Program-made: the position numbers and the translations under genes
Part shown: piece after piece, positions 55,259 through 64,000 of the stretch
Layout of the letters: every line of letters begins with the position of its first letter
How positions within the stretch are numbered: the first letter of the stretch is position 1
Origin: Ceratothoa steindachneri
Taxonomy: Eukaryota; Arthropoda; Malacostraca; Isopoda; Cymothoidae
DNA: 64,000 nt
Direction: 5' to 3'
Assembly: GCA_963969495.1 (NCBI GenBank)
Contig: OZ018338.1
Location: forward strand, 47,537,922-47,601,921
Notes under the pieces: model-generated
What the model saw: the letters and a program-made list of their open reading frames with translations, nothing else
Database searches by the model: none
What the model was told of the DNA's origin: nothing

Positions 55259-55884
55259 AATCGTTGGCCGGTATTGCTACTATTTGATTAGGCTTTGGTG
55301 GTTGAAGGATTTAAATAGAAAAAACAAAAATAATGTTTTAATCTTATACAAACAACAATAGATATTTACAGAATAATATACAGGCAATTTAGTTAACACC
55401 GTTTACTAAATTGAAATGACAAGTATGAATCGTCTTAAGTACACTAATTACCCGAGTGAAAGCGGGAGGTGACTGCGAGGTGAGTCTTAGCCGTAGGAGG
55501 CTCAATATTTGTTACAATAATTACCCGAGAGGGCCTGGGAGAAGATCACGAGGTGAGTCGCTCCGTCGGAGAGCGTCACACCTCTTCGACGATGAAAGAA
55601 AGTGTAAGTCTTACGATTTTCTAGAGAAGAACCGAGTATGGGTACGGGGGAGGGGCGTTATTTCTTCGAGGAAGCGGGGTAGAGCGTGATATTCCAGGCG
55701 TAGTCTTCGTCGTTCTGAATATGAATTCCTGCTGCGATACCGAATAGCACCGGGGTTTGTCGCTCGAGGATTGCGCGTCATCGATGAATGATTCCAAAGA
55801 CCTCTTATGATGCCACGTGAATACCTTCTCTGTATTGCGTGGGCTGGATTACTTGGAAGCAACGTGGGGACAGTTCGCGACCCG
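55259..55884. repeat. Dispersed repeat G, copy 2
   Basis: Same order of blocks and same orientation as copy 1, about 80 bp shorter. Ends near CAGTTCGCGACC, where copy 1 has CAGCTCACCACC. Confidence 0.65.
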
Positions 55885-55965
55885 AAAGCTTTCTGACGGT
55901 GTGTAAATTAATGAAATAATATGCCAAGAGTAATAAATAAAGAACCAAAGAGAATCAGGAAATGA

Positions 55966-55968
<3 letters not shown>

Positions 55969-56055
<87 letters not shown>
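55969..56055. repeat. (TA)n microsatellite, 87 bp
   Basis: Pure TA tract. Confidence 0.95.
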
Positions 56056-56057
<2 letters not shown>

Positions 56058-56391
56058 AACTTTACAAATAGATGGGAGGCAAGCGGCCGTTAGAGTCGCT
56101 TAGAAACCCACGAACATACAAAGATATCATAGGTGACCACCTGAACAAATACGAGGATCGCGCACAAACAAACATACGCGTGTTGAGAACATTTATCAGC
56201 AGCTGAACAAATATAGGCTCTGAGCTGAGAAATTTTACAGAGACCTGCAACAAGCGATTCCGTATAAGAAAGCTAAATCCAGGGAAAATAGGTAAGCACA
56301 AAGGGTACACAGAGCTGTCGGAAACTCCGCCCAAGGGGGAGAAATAACGAACGAACTAGATCACTGGGTCCACCCCACGGACAAATGAGTT

Positions 56392-56395
<4 letters not shown>

Positions 56396-56457
<62 letters not shown>
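56396..56457. repeat. (TA)n microsatellite, 62 bp
   Basis: Pure TA tract, about 170 bp from a second hammerhead-like motif. Confidence 0.95.
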
Positions 56458-56462
<5 letters not shown>

Positions 56463-56628
56463 TTTTGCTGAAGACCATTGTGTATTTTGCCTTAATTAAT
56501 TTCCTTTGGCAACTTTCTCTTCTTCTAACTTTCTTCTTTATTCTATCTTGTAAATGGTGGATTACTTGTCCAGTATTCATCTCTTTTTTAAATGAATGTG
56601 TTTGGTAAAAAGCAAACTAAATTCCTAA

Positions 56629-56656
56629 GCTTTCGATCTTATTCGATCATCTTCGG
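56629..56656 (-). ncRNA. Second hammerhead-like motif (Penelope-type)
   Basis: The minus strand reads CCGAAGAT, a perfect stem GATC-GAATAA-GATC, then GAAAGC. It has the same order as the motif at 20041-20078 (core, helix II, GAAA), but the first core block is CCGAAGA rather than CUGANGA. Probably a degenerate Penelope-like element terminus; no endonuclease or RT is seen beside it. Confidence 0.3.
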
Positions 56657-57100
56657 AGCATTTTGAAATGTTCTTGCCTCCTTTACCGATGTAATGAGTG
56701 GAGTGAGGATCTGGCAGAAAGTAAAGTGAAAGAAAAAAATGGTATATTTATTTGAGAGAAAAAATACTTGTACAAATTATCGTTACAAAAAAATAGTTAA
56801 TAGTGGTGAAAAAAAGGGGTAGCGGAGAAGAGAAAGTTACACAAGTAATAGTAAGAAAAGAAATGGGTTCTCCAGGTACTACCGGAGGTCATATTTTGGG
56901 GGGTATATTTACTCAGTTATTTTAATCTTTTATATTAAATTGAGTTTAGTTCTCCAGGACATACTGGAGGTCAGATATTTGACATTTTACAATAAGGAAA
57001 TTTTTTCATGACAGAATTATATCTCAGAAATTACATTCAATTTTAATATATTGTTGTCTTTTGTACAAATTTCACGAAGACCTTGTTCTTACTACCAAAA
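56657..57100. other. AT-rich DNA without genes
   Basis: Holds two similar short stretches (GTTCTCCAGGTACTACCGGAGG at about 56868 and GTTCTCCAGGACATACTGGAGG at about 56950), an 80-bp-spaced near-repeat of unknown nature. Confidence 0.45.
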
Positions 57101-57109
57101 AATGTTCAT

Positions 57110-57780
57110 TTTTAATCATGGTTTATTAGATGTTTTTACTATTAATATTCTTGATCACTAAACTTTGTTATTAGCCAGTAAATATTGTACTCATTATTAA
57201 CCACTGAATTATTATTCTTAATTACTAATTATTCAATATTGATCACTGTTTATTTACTGCTTTTATTATTTCATGAAGTCCTTATGCTTATTACTAAGTA
57301 TTCATTATTAATCACTATTTATTATTAGCTATTAAGTATTATATTCATTATTAACCACTGAACTATTATTACTATTAACTGCTAAATATTCAGTATTGAT
57401 CACTGTTTATTTAATGTTATTATTAATTTGCTTAATCGCTTAACTTTGTTATTCTTATTAGCCATTAAATATTATGTTCTTTATTAACCACTGTTTTTAT
57501 TTATTTAACCACTGACTATTGACTGTTTTTATCATTAATCGCTTTAATATTTGAATTTTATTATTATGAATTTTAGTATTATTATACACTTTTTTTCCTT
57601 TTTTAACCACTGTTTATTAAATTAATTCACTTAATCGATGGATTTACTATTAACCACTAAATATTATATTCATTATTAATCACTGCTTATTATTCTTAAT
57701 TGATTATTATCCACTGTTTATTAAGTTTTTATTTTTCCTTCGTTTAATCAATGAATCAAATAATTGTTAACTATCATTCA
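57110..57780. repeat. Degenerate AT-rich tandem array, unit roughly 140-155 bp
   Basis: Recurring order TTATTAGCCA..TAAATATT.T..TCATTATTAACCACTGAA..ATTATT...ATATTGATCACTGTTTATT, at about 57171, 57324, 57459 and 57645. TTATTAACCACTG alone recurs at least six times. It is too irregular for an exact period by eye. Confidence 0.6.
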
Positions 57781-57798
57781 CTTTTACTTAATTTTTCA

Positions 57799-59346
57799 CT
57801 AATCGATATCTGACGTTTTTTGACCACTTTTGATTTTTTTGTAGGTTGACATATTGAGGGTGTATACACACGAGTCTGGGATGTAGATGGCTCTTCCCCC
57901 CAACATTCCTCCTATTTCCTTCGGCGACCACGGTCCTTCGTAGGTCCATTTGTAGTCCCCGCGAAGAATTCTATCGATCAGGGCATCCAGGTCGCCTTTC
58001 GGGGGCTTGCACACTACAGCACCGAATACCTTGAGACCCACGTCAGCGGCGTTAAGGAAGAACCCACGTCAGCGGCGTTAAGGAAGAACCCGCGTACTAG
58101 GATGTTTCTTTCCTCCTTGAGGGGTATTCCTGGGTAGTACAGAATGTCGTCGTCCTCATCTTCTTCCCCGTGAAGTGTATATTCTTGTTCTTCTGTCTCT
58201 TCTTCCTTTCGGGGGTTTTGTCTTCTTCTTCTTTTTCTTTTGCTGTTTCTTTATGGGGCTTTTTGGGGGGCTTTTGCGTTTTGTTTCTTCTCCTTCTGTA
58301 GTTATTTCTTCTTCTGTGGTTTTCAGCTGTTGTTGATTGTCGGCAGGTTCTTTTACTTTTTCTTCGGTCGTTTCGTTTTGTTGTGGGTTGTCCACAAATT
58401 GTACTTTTATTACATCTTGTGAAGGGGGATTGGGCGGAAACCAAATTTTTTTCTTGATACCGTTCTTCTGTAGTAGCTGGTTTAATTCTTCAGAAAAAGT
58501 GCCGGGTTTGGCCAGGTTTGCCAAGTATGCGTAGATGACCATGGTCATTATTTCTTTGCATTCACTTGGCATCACCAGCTTTGGTGCCGTTATTTCTGTG
58601 ACTATTGTTTTTGTTGCCGCTGCTGCTTCTGTGAAGTTCTTTGGTTTTGCTTGATTTTCTTTTTTGTAATTTTCACGTTTGGCTCTGATTGCCTCTTTGC
58701 GGACGGGCCACCTCATGGCCAAGGCCCTGTGGTCCCCTCCGCAGTTTGTACAGCGTGGTTTTTCAGAGGCACACTCCTTCCATCCGTGTCCTTGTTTAGA
58801 ACATATGGAGCATGTAACCTCGGTAGCTCGACATTCACTTGTGGGGTGTTTTTCCACTGCCAGGCATTTAAAGCAGGTTCCTAGCTGAACGAATTCTAGC
58901 TGAACGACCCCTAGGAGTCCCTCCTTCATAGCCCTTTGTGCCATTTCCGTGGTTGAGAAAATAACTTTGACTATATTTTCGCCAAACTTATCCACCTTCG
59001 CAATTCTCGCCCATTTTTGGTGCCTGGAAAGCTCATCCTTGATTTCTTCACAGCTGTTGTCCGTGAAGAAAGGGTCGAGCTTTCTGAGGATGACTGATCG
59101 ACGCACCATGATTTCATAGGGGATAGTAGCTTCGAGTCCAATCTTCAGAAGGGGCTCTTTAGCTTCGTCTGACACGATTTTTTTGACGTCCTCAGGAGTC
59201 CAGCATAATGCCGTCCATCCGTTGGGCATCTCAATTAGTCTTAGAAGAGCTACGCAGAGCGGGCCAAAAATAGTCCCCACGACCGTTTGCCGGCTTGGCT
59301 TTGTCGCCCCATTGATGGTACGGAGGGAAATCCGTTTGACGTCCAT
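57799..59346 (-). pseudogene. Element E ORF1: zinc-knuckle protein of another non-LTR element (jockey-like), broken
   Basis: Main frame 59346-58156, from MDVKRISLRTING; an upstream stop lies near 59410. A mixed alpha/beta region (IPYEIMVRRSVILRKLDPFF) precedes three knuckles: CFKCLAVEKHPTSEC, CSICSKQGHGWKEC and CTNCGGDHRALAMRW, the last with Trp for the final Cys. Then a Lys-rich region. After a frame change near 58215 the C-terminus continues as DILYYPGIPLKEERN, VRGFFLNAADVG, and, after a 26-bp duplication, LKVFGAVVCKPPKGD up to a stop at 57799. It is like jockey-type nucleic-acid-binding ORF1 proteins, but distinct from element A ORF1. Confidence 0.7.
58037..58088. repeat. 26-bp tandem duplication inside element E ORF1
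   Basis: CCCACGTCAGCGGCGTTAAG plus GAAGAA occurs twice head to tail. Since 26 is not a multiple of 3, it breaks the reading frame. Confidence 0.9.
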
Positions 59347-59481
59347 GGCGGGTGGCCCTATGGCCCCCTTCTCGTAACGATGCTCCTCTTTATTTCTGGT
59401 ATTATTTTACTATTCTTCCGGATAATTTTCTCCTTTTCCTTCCGAAAGAGAATGTCTGGCAAGGGCGTCTTCAGTTTTTTA

Positions 59482-59514
59482 CTTAACTTTTCCTCCTTTG
59501 CCACGACCAGACAT
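59482..59514 (-). pseudogene. H2A: Histone H2A start, 11 codons only
   Basis: ATG at 59514, then MSGRGKGGKVK followed directly by TAA (59481-59479). This is the exact N-terminus of replication-type histone H2A of many invertebrates; the next residues of H2A (GK.KSRS..GLQFPVGR) are not found anywhere in the window. Beyond the stop the sequence leads within about 130 bp into element E ORF1. It is either the 5' stub of a histone gene cut by a retroelement insertion, or histone leader sequence captured as the 5' UTR of the element. Histone H2A itself packs DNA in nucleosomes; this stub cannot. Confidence 0.75.
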
Positions 59515-59660
59515 GATGAACACGACAACACTCTCTACTCTCTCTCGTACTAAAAAAAAGTGAGAGAAAACTTTCACTTGTTGTGTATAGAAAGAACAGA
59601 GAGGGACCGCTGTATGTGATACGGCAGTCAGGTAGTCAGAGAGGAGCGTTGCGGAAAACA
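59515..59660 (-). promoter_or_regulatory. Probable H2A 5' UTR and promoter remnant
   Basis: Upstream of the H2A start lies GTGTTGTCGTGTTCATC and a GA-rich stretch (AGTACGAGAGAGAGTAGAGAG), and further up CTATACACAACAAG. A TATA-like role of CTATACA is possible but unproven. A histone polyadenylation-type 3' stem-loop is not present because the gene is cut. Confidence 0.35.
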
Positions 59661-59789
59661 TTTACGAAAAGGACAGCGAGAGTTGATAGGTCGGCGGCTA
59701 TACACCGATGCGTTGTATTGTTGTGAGGGCGTAGGTTATGTGGTATTGACTGGGCGAGGGTTGGGGGCAGGTCAGGAGGGGAAGGCTGT

Positions 59790-60496
59790 CTGCTCATCCG
59801 GAAACGCCCTATTCATGATGCCTACTGGTTTATGCGAAGAACGGTACGGGCGGAAGGTGTTCGTGGGCCGCGGGATATCGCGGCGCCATCGCGTACCTTC
59901 TCACGTGTAGCGAGGTGTATAGTGGGTCTGTGGTGAGTTTGTCGAGTTGTTTAGTGAGTCTGGTGTGAGCGTAAGTGTTGAGAGGAGCTAGTTTGTTGTT
60001 GTTATGTAGTGCATCCATTCTCGAGTACCGCGGCGACGGCAAGCGCGCTTCAGAGCAGAGTTCTGAATGCGCTGAGCCTTTCGCTTCCACGTGTCACTCG
60101 CAGCTACGAGCTACAGCGGGGCGTACGTAAGAAGGGGATGCACGAGTGCTTTATATAGGTGTAGTTTTAGTTTTTTGCTCGCAGGGTAGAACCTACACAG
60201 CGATGTGTTTGTGCGTGAGGCTCTTGCTTGTATTGTTCTGGTGTAAATTGAACCCGAGGGATTTGTCGAAAGTTACCCCCAGGATTCTGGACTGTTGCGT
60301 GTATGCGAGCCTTGTTGGGATTTGGTGGATCATGTCTGGTGTGTGTGAGTAGATTTGTAGGTTGTGCATGAAGTGATCTCTGGCGCCGTAGAGTGGCATA
60401 TGTGTCTTATGAGGATTCGTGGCAATCAGCCATTTATCCTCGTAATCTGTCTTCTCGTCTAGTATTCTTTGTGCGTGGAGCGCGATTTCTTCAGGG
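59790..60496 (-). pseudogene. Jockey-like RT C-terminal fragment, interrupted by A6
   Basis: The minus strand from 60490 reads RILDEKTDYEDKWLIATNP, HKTHMPLYG, then SRILGVTFDKSLGFNLH (RT palm/thumb block LGV.FD..L.F..H) and, in a shifted frame, NKLAPLNTYAHTRLTKQLDKL and PVGIMNRAFPDEQTAFPS before a stop near 59790. It is the end of an ORF2, upstream of which A6 has inserted. It could belong to the same family as element E ORF1, but it lies 5' of it, so they cannot be one simple copy. Confidence 0.6.
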
Positions 60497-63400
60497 TTTT
60501 TTTTTTTTTTTTTAAGAGCTCATCTGGCGACTGCCTACTTGAACATTAGTCGCCGTATTAAAACTGGCCTAGTTCTAGGCTACTTAAAAATAAAATTAAA
60601 GAAAAAAAAAAAAAAACCCAAAATGGGGAAAGGAAGCAAGCTGGTGCGTCGGGGAGAGGTCCCCCCGGCGCAAGAGCGTGCAACCAAAGGAAAAAAACAA
60701 ACAAAAAACAAAACAAAACAAAACACAAACCTTGCTTAAATAATAGGGAGAAGGCCGGCCTCCCCCCAAAAGTCAGCAAGTCCACCAGTCAAAGTGCACG
60801 CACTCGTCCCGAGTACAAGGGACAGGCGGTAGCGACCCCGCCCATCCCGGTACCGGGACAGGTGTCGTGCGCGAAGATCACCCAGACTGGGACATTCGAC
60901 AAGAATGTGCCGAACAGTCTGGGGGACGACGCAGTCGTTGCAATAGGGCGCAGGCGAGTGTTCCACCAGATAGCGATGCGTCACACGAGTGTGTCCGATT
61001 CGGAGAAGACAGAAAGCAACCTGAAGCCGCCGCGGCATTGGGGGATAGGTCCATGGGAACAGTCGCGGCGCAATGGCACGCAACTTTAAGTTCCCTTCGA
61101 CCGTCTCCCATCTTCTTTGCCAAGCAGTCCGGAGAGCTGCCCGTATTCCTGCCATGTAGTCGGTGTGAGGAAGAGCGAAACGCTGGTCCGGGCGCAGAGT
61201 CCTCGCGGACTCTTTGGCGCCCTCATCGGCGCGCTCATTCCCCGCAATTCCTACATGTCCAGGAACCCAGCAGAAGATAATCTCGACATCTGCCCGGCTC
61301 GCCAAAACCGTGGCGTCACGGATTTCGCGAACCAGGGGATGCAGAGATTCCAATGCCCCGAGAGCACTCAGAGCGCTTTGTGAGTCGCTATAGATCACAA
61401 TCCGGTCTCCGAACCGGGCACGTCGCGTAATCTCCCGTACCCATTGGTGTATTGCCACCAGCTCGGCCGTGAAGACAGACGCAGCGCCTGGTAGAGCCCC
61501 GCTGACTTCAAACAGAGGGGAAACGGCGTGGAAGCCGACCCCCTCTTGGGACTTGGAGCCATCCGTATACACTGGCACGGTACCAGCGTGACGCGATGTG
61601 TGCTCCAAAAAGGTCGAACGCAATACTCCCGGCGCAGTACAAGCTTTGGGAGCAGAGGCGTGGCGACAAATAGCCAAATGTGGTACCCTCCAGGGTGGCG
61701 TCCTGGGCAGAACCAGGGGCGCCACCGGCCCGAGAGCTATATCTACCTCTCGAAGGAGTTTCCTGGCCCTAAACCCAAAGGGCTTAGGGTATGACTGGCG
61801 TCTCTCGGCGGCATAGGCACCATCGAGATCAGCTGCGGATGCAGTGAGAGCTGTTGGCGACTGAGGGAGGCGCCGGGCTCGCGCGTACAGGCGAGTGATG
61901 CACTGCACGCGGCGCAGACCGAGTGGCATCTCCCCAGCATCGACCAACAGGCTCTCAATGGGGAAAGTGCGGAAGGCACCGGTCGCAAGGCGAAGGCCGG
62001 TGTGGTGGATCGAATCCACCTTCCGCAATAAACACTCGGCTGCGGATGCATAAAACTCGCATCCGTAGTCGAGCTTCGAGCGAACAAAGGATCGATAAAA
62101 AAGTAAGGCGGTAGCCCTATCAGCGCCCCAAGCGCTGAACGTCACGGAACGGAGAATGTCCATGGCGCGGGTACAAGAGACCCTAAGGCTGCGAATATGA
62201 GCCTCCCAGGTGAGGCGTCGGTCGAATACAAGACCAAGGAAACGGTGCGACTCAACCACATCCAGGCGCACCCCATTAAGAAACAAATCTGGGTCGGGGT
62301 GAAGCCGTGGATGGCGGCAGAAGTGCACCACCTTAGTCTTGGCCAAAGAAAACCGAAACCTGTGCGCTTCGGCATAGCGAGAGACGCGGTTCAATGCCTG
62401 TTGGAGTCGACGCTCCAGAGTTGGCATCTGGGCCGCGCCAAAAGAGATCGAAAGGTCGTCCACGTAGAGCGTAGCGAGAACATCTTCCGGCAACACCGAG
62501 GTGATGCCGTTGATGCTCAGGGCAAAGAGTGTGACACTGAGGACACTTCCCTGCGGGACACCCTCTTCCTGCTCCTTTGGGCCGGAGAGGGCTCCCCCCA
62601 CCCGTACGCGGAATCGACGATCTCGCAAAAATTCAGATATAAACATTGGGAGGCGTCCCCTCGCCCCCATCGTGTGGAGAGTCTCCATGATACCGTATCG
62701 CCATGCGGTATCATAGGCCTTCTCCAGATCGAAAAACACCGTGGCGTAGTGCTGTCTACGAAGGAAAGCCTCGCAGACGGCGTTTTCCAGTCGGAGCAGA
62801 GCATCCGACGTGGAGTGGAACTTACGGAAGCCGCACTGCGCAGAAGACAGATGGCCTCCGCTGTCCAGGAAATAGGCTAATCTAACATTTACCAATTTCT
62901 CCATCAACTTGCACACGCAAGAGGTTAGAGAGATTGGGCGGAAACCGGTCGGAGTAGAGTGATCTCTCCCCGGCTTGCGAAAGGCGAGCACAGTAGCGAT
63001 TCGCCAGGAGTCTGGGAGAAGACCTTCCACCCAGATCCTGTTGAACAAATCTAAGAGAAAGGCCATGCCTCGCTCACCCAGGTGTCGAAGCATGGCGTAC
63101 GGGACATCGTCCGGACCATGGGCAGTGTCCGCGCACGAAGCAAGATCGGAGCGCAACTCACTCACAGTAAACTTGTCGTTGAAGGGTTCTCCGCCTCTGG
63201 AGGTAAAGTCCAGCCGGCGGCCTTCCGCGACATCACGACGTGCATTGAATGCTGGCGGAGCAGCATCACGGCTAGAGAATGCGGAAAAAGCGGTCGCGAA
63301 GGATCCTGCCACGGACGCGGGGTCCGAGATTGCGGTCCCATTCTGCTGGAGAACGGGAGGGGGGTCCTGCGAGAACTTGCCCCGAATCCTTTTGACTCGC

Positions 63401-64000
63401 TTCCACACCTCAGCTAAAGGGGTCTTCCCGTTAAGTGAAGACACGTATGCCCGCCAAGAAGAGCGGCGGGCGTGCTTCGAAATATACCGGAACCTAGCCC
63501 TAGCCCGACGAAATTCAGCGACAGTGAAATCGTTCGGGCGGCGCTTATAGCGCATGTAGGCATAACGCTTCTGTTTGAGGGCCGTCTCACACTCGGCCGA
63601 CCACCATGGGAGTGGTTGGCGTGCAAAACGGCCAGACGTCCTAGGAATAGTAGTCAGGCCCACGGCGATGAGGTTGCCGGAGGAGAACTCAACGGCCTCA
63701 TCTACCGACCTAAACTCCTCGACTGAGATAGAGAATTCAGTCATTTCCTGAAATGCAGGCCACCGCGCCCGCGCCAAGCACCACCGAGGTGGTCTCTCAG
63801 GCGGCAGTTGCCCTGAAAATGATATTTGAATGGGAAAGTGATCACTACCATGGAGGTCATCGACCACCCCCCAATCCAAATCAGGCTGTGCATCCGAAGA
63901 GCACAAAGATAGGTCAAGGCAAGAAAATGAAGCGGTTCTCGGACAGTGATGCGTAAACTCATCCACGTTTAGGACACCCATCTCAAGCTCTTCGATCAGA
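60497..64000 (-). mobile_element. Element A copy A6, 3' half, runs off the window
   Basis: Poly(A) (T17) at 60497-60513, then the A4-type 3' UTR with the GC-rich block (60630-60680), then an undamaged ORF2. It lies inside a jockey-like RT relic, so the target was already a transposon. The 5' end and target site duplication partner lie beyond the right edge; the left flank is TTTCTTCAGGG. Confidence 0.95.
60736..64000 (-). CDS. A6 ORF2 (EN C-terminus, RT, RNase H), open, partial
   Basis: Open over 3265 nt without stop, continuing past the window edge. Counting from the Met at 63981: GSDHFPI (45-51, endonuclease end), RPISLTS (about 349), FFDLEKAYD (about 414, motif A), GVPQGSVLS (about 475, motif B), YVDDLSI (about 504, motif C), RNase H YTDGSKS (about 806), ELVAIH (about 839), IYSDSQSA (about 864), WVPGHVGIAGNERAD (about 904-918), C-terminal CNDCVVPQTVRHILVEC (about 1013). 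All catalytic acidic residues I can place are intact. The enzyme copies element RNA onto nicked DNA; RNase H would remove the RNA strand. RNase H in ORF2 points to the I group and its relatives. Confidence 0.93.
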   Translation of the reverse strand, partial: LIEELEMGVLNVDEFTHHCPRTASFSCLDLSLCSSDAQPDLDWGVVDDLHGSDHFPIQISFSGQLPPERPPRWCLARARWPAFQEMTEFSISVEEFRSVDEAVEFSSGNLIAVGLTTIPRTSGRFARQPLPWWSAECETALKQKRYAYMRYKRRPNDFTVAEFRRARARFRYISKHARRSSWRAYVSSLNGKTPLAEVWKRVKRIRGKFSQDPPPVLQQNGTAISDPASVAGSFATAFSAFSSRDAAPPAFNARRDVAEGRRLDFTSRGGEPFNDKFTVSELRSDLASCADTAHGPDDVPYAMLRHLGERGMAFLLDLFNRIWVEGLLPDSWRIATVLAFRKPGRDHSTPTGFRPISLTSCVCKLMEKLVNVRLAYFLDSGGHLSSAQCGFRKFHSTSDALLRLENAVCEAFLRRQHYATVFFDLEKAYDTAWRYGIMETLHTMGARGRLPMFISEFLRDRRFRVRVGGALSGPKEQEEGVPQGSVLSVTLFALSINGITSVLPEDVLATLYVDDLSISFGAAQMPTLERRLQQALNRVSRYAEAHRFRFSLAKTKVVHFCRHPRLHPDPDLFLNGVRLDVVESHRFLGLVFDRRLTWEAHIRSLRVSCTRAMDILRSVTFSAWGADRATALLFYRSFVRSKLDYGCEFYASAAECLLRKVDSIHHTGLRLATGAFRTFPIESLLVDAGEMPLGLRRVQCITRLYARARRLPQSPTALTASAADLDGAYAAERRQSYPKPFGFRARKLLREVDIALGPVAPLVLPRTPPWRVPHLAICRHASAPKACTAPGVLRSTFLEHTSRHAGTVPVYTDGSKSQEGVGFHAVSPLFEVSGALPGAASVFTAELVAIHQWVREITRRARFGDRIVIYSDSQSALSALGALESLHPLVREIRDATVLASRADVEIIFCWVPGHVGIAGNERADEGAKESARTLRPDQRFALPHTDYMAGIRAALRTAWQRRWETVEGNLKLRAIAPRLFPWTYPPMPRRLQVAFCLLRIGHTRVTHRYLVEHSPAPYCNDCVVPQTVRHILVECPSLGDLRARHLSRYRDGRGRYRLSLVLGTSACTLTGGLADFWGEAGLLPII

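Noticed and set aside
53031..55884. A single LTR retrotransposon with the two G repeats as its LTRs
   Set aside because: The copies are too divergent, no primer binding site, polypurine tract or gag/pol sequence was seen between them, and no target duplication was found.
59452..59475. Plus-strand ATGTCTGGCAAGGGCG, resembling a second histone start (MSGKG)
   Set aside because: It diverges from histone sequence after five codons and has no histone-like continuation; treated as chance, although its closeness to the H2A stub is curious.
60867..61280. Plus-strand 137-codon frame opposite RNase H, also at 8037-8450 and 22771-23259
   Set aside because: Antisense shadow of the conserved RNase H region; the composition follows the sense codons.

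Overview
This window is eukaryotic repeat DNA. Non-LTR retrotransposons fill most of it, and no intact host gene was found. Evidence for an animal, most likely an arthropod (crustacean or arachnid), is indirect: I-, CR1- and L2-like non-LTR elements together with a Penelope-like element; a fragment with the start of a histone H2A reading frame (MSGRGKGGKVK); long (TA)n tracts; and two broken copies of an uncharacterised protein family that I remember as common in arthropod genomes. The species cannot be told from the sequence.

The main occupant is one family, here called element A. It is an I-group-like non-LTR element of about 6.9-7.0 kb, always on the minus strand, with a 5' UTR, an ORF1 with three zinc knuckles, and an ORF2 with endonuclease, reverse transcriptase, RNase H and a C-terminal CCHC motif. 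ORF2 starts 103 nt before ORF1 ends. Six copies cover about 49% of the window: A1 (1-3695, runs off the left edge), A2 (3696-7725 plus 14609-15084), A3 (7726-14608, full length, inserted into the 5' UTR of A2), A4 (22427-29413, full length), A5 (43135-48850, RT deleted) and A6 (60497-64000, runs off the right edge with ORF2 still open). Target site duplications of 11-12 bp are visible for A3, A4 and A5.

From 15.1 to 22.4 kb lie old relics: an L2-like RT tail, a decayed RT on the plus strand, and a Penelope-like GIY-YIG fragment with a hammerhead-like motif beside a (TA)n tract. From 29.4 to 41.0 kb lie one copy of the uncharacterised arthropod family, an AT-rich non-LTR relic (D), a long CR1-like copy (C2) with zinc-finger/SGNH-esterase ORF1, EN and RT regions, and a second copy of the arthropod family on the other strand. 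From 41.1 to 52.3 kb an L2-like element (B) is split by two later insertions: A5 and a 5'-truncated CR1-like copy (C). From 53 to 57.8 kb there is non-coding repeat DNA: a dispersed repeat present twice, tandem arrays, and (TA)n tracts. At 57.8-60.5 kb a different zinc-knuckle ORF1 (E) lies just downstream of a histone H2A start (11 codons), with a jockey-like RT tail on the other side. This is the most unusual arrangement in the window.

The nesting gives a relative order: B before A5 and C; A2 before A3; the jockey-like RT relic before A6; the plus-strand arthropod-family copy before, or interrupted at its start by, A4. A6 is the only copy with a long undamaged ORF2, so element A may still have been active recently.
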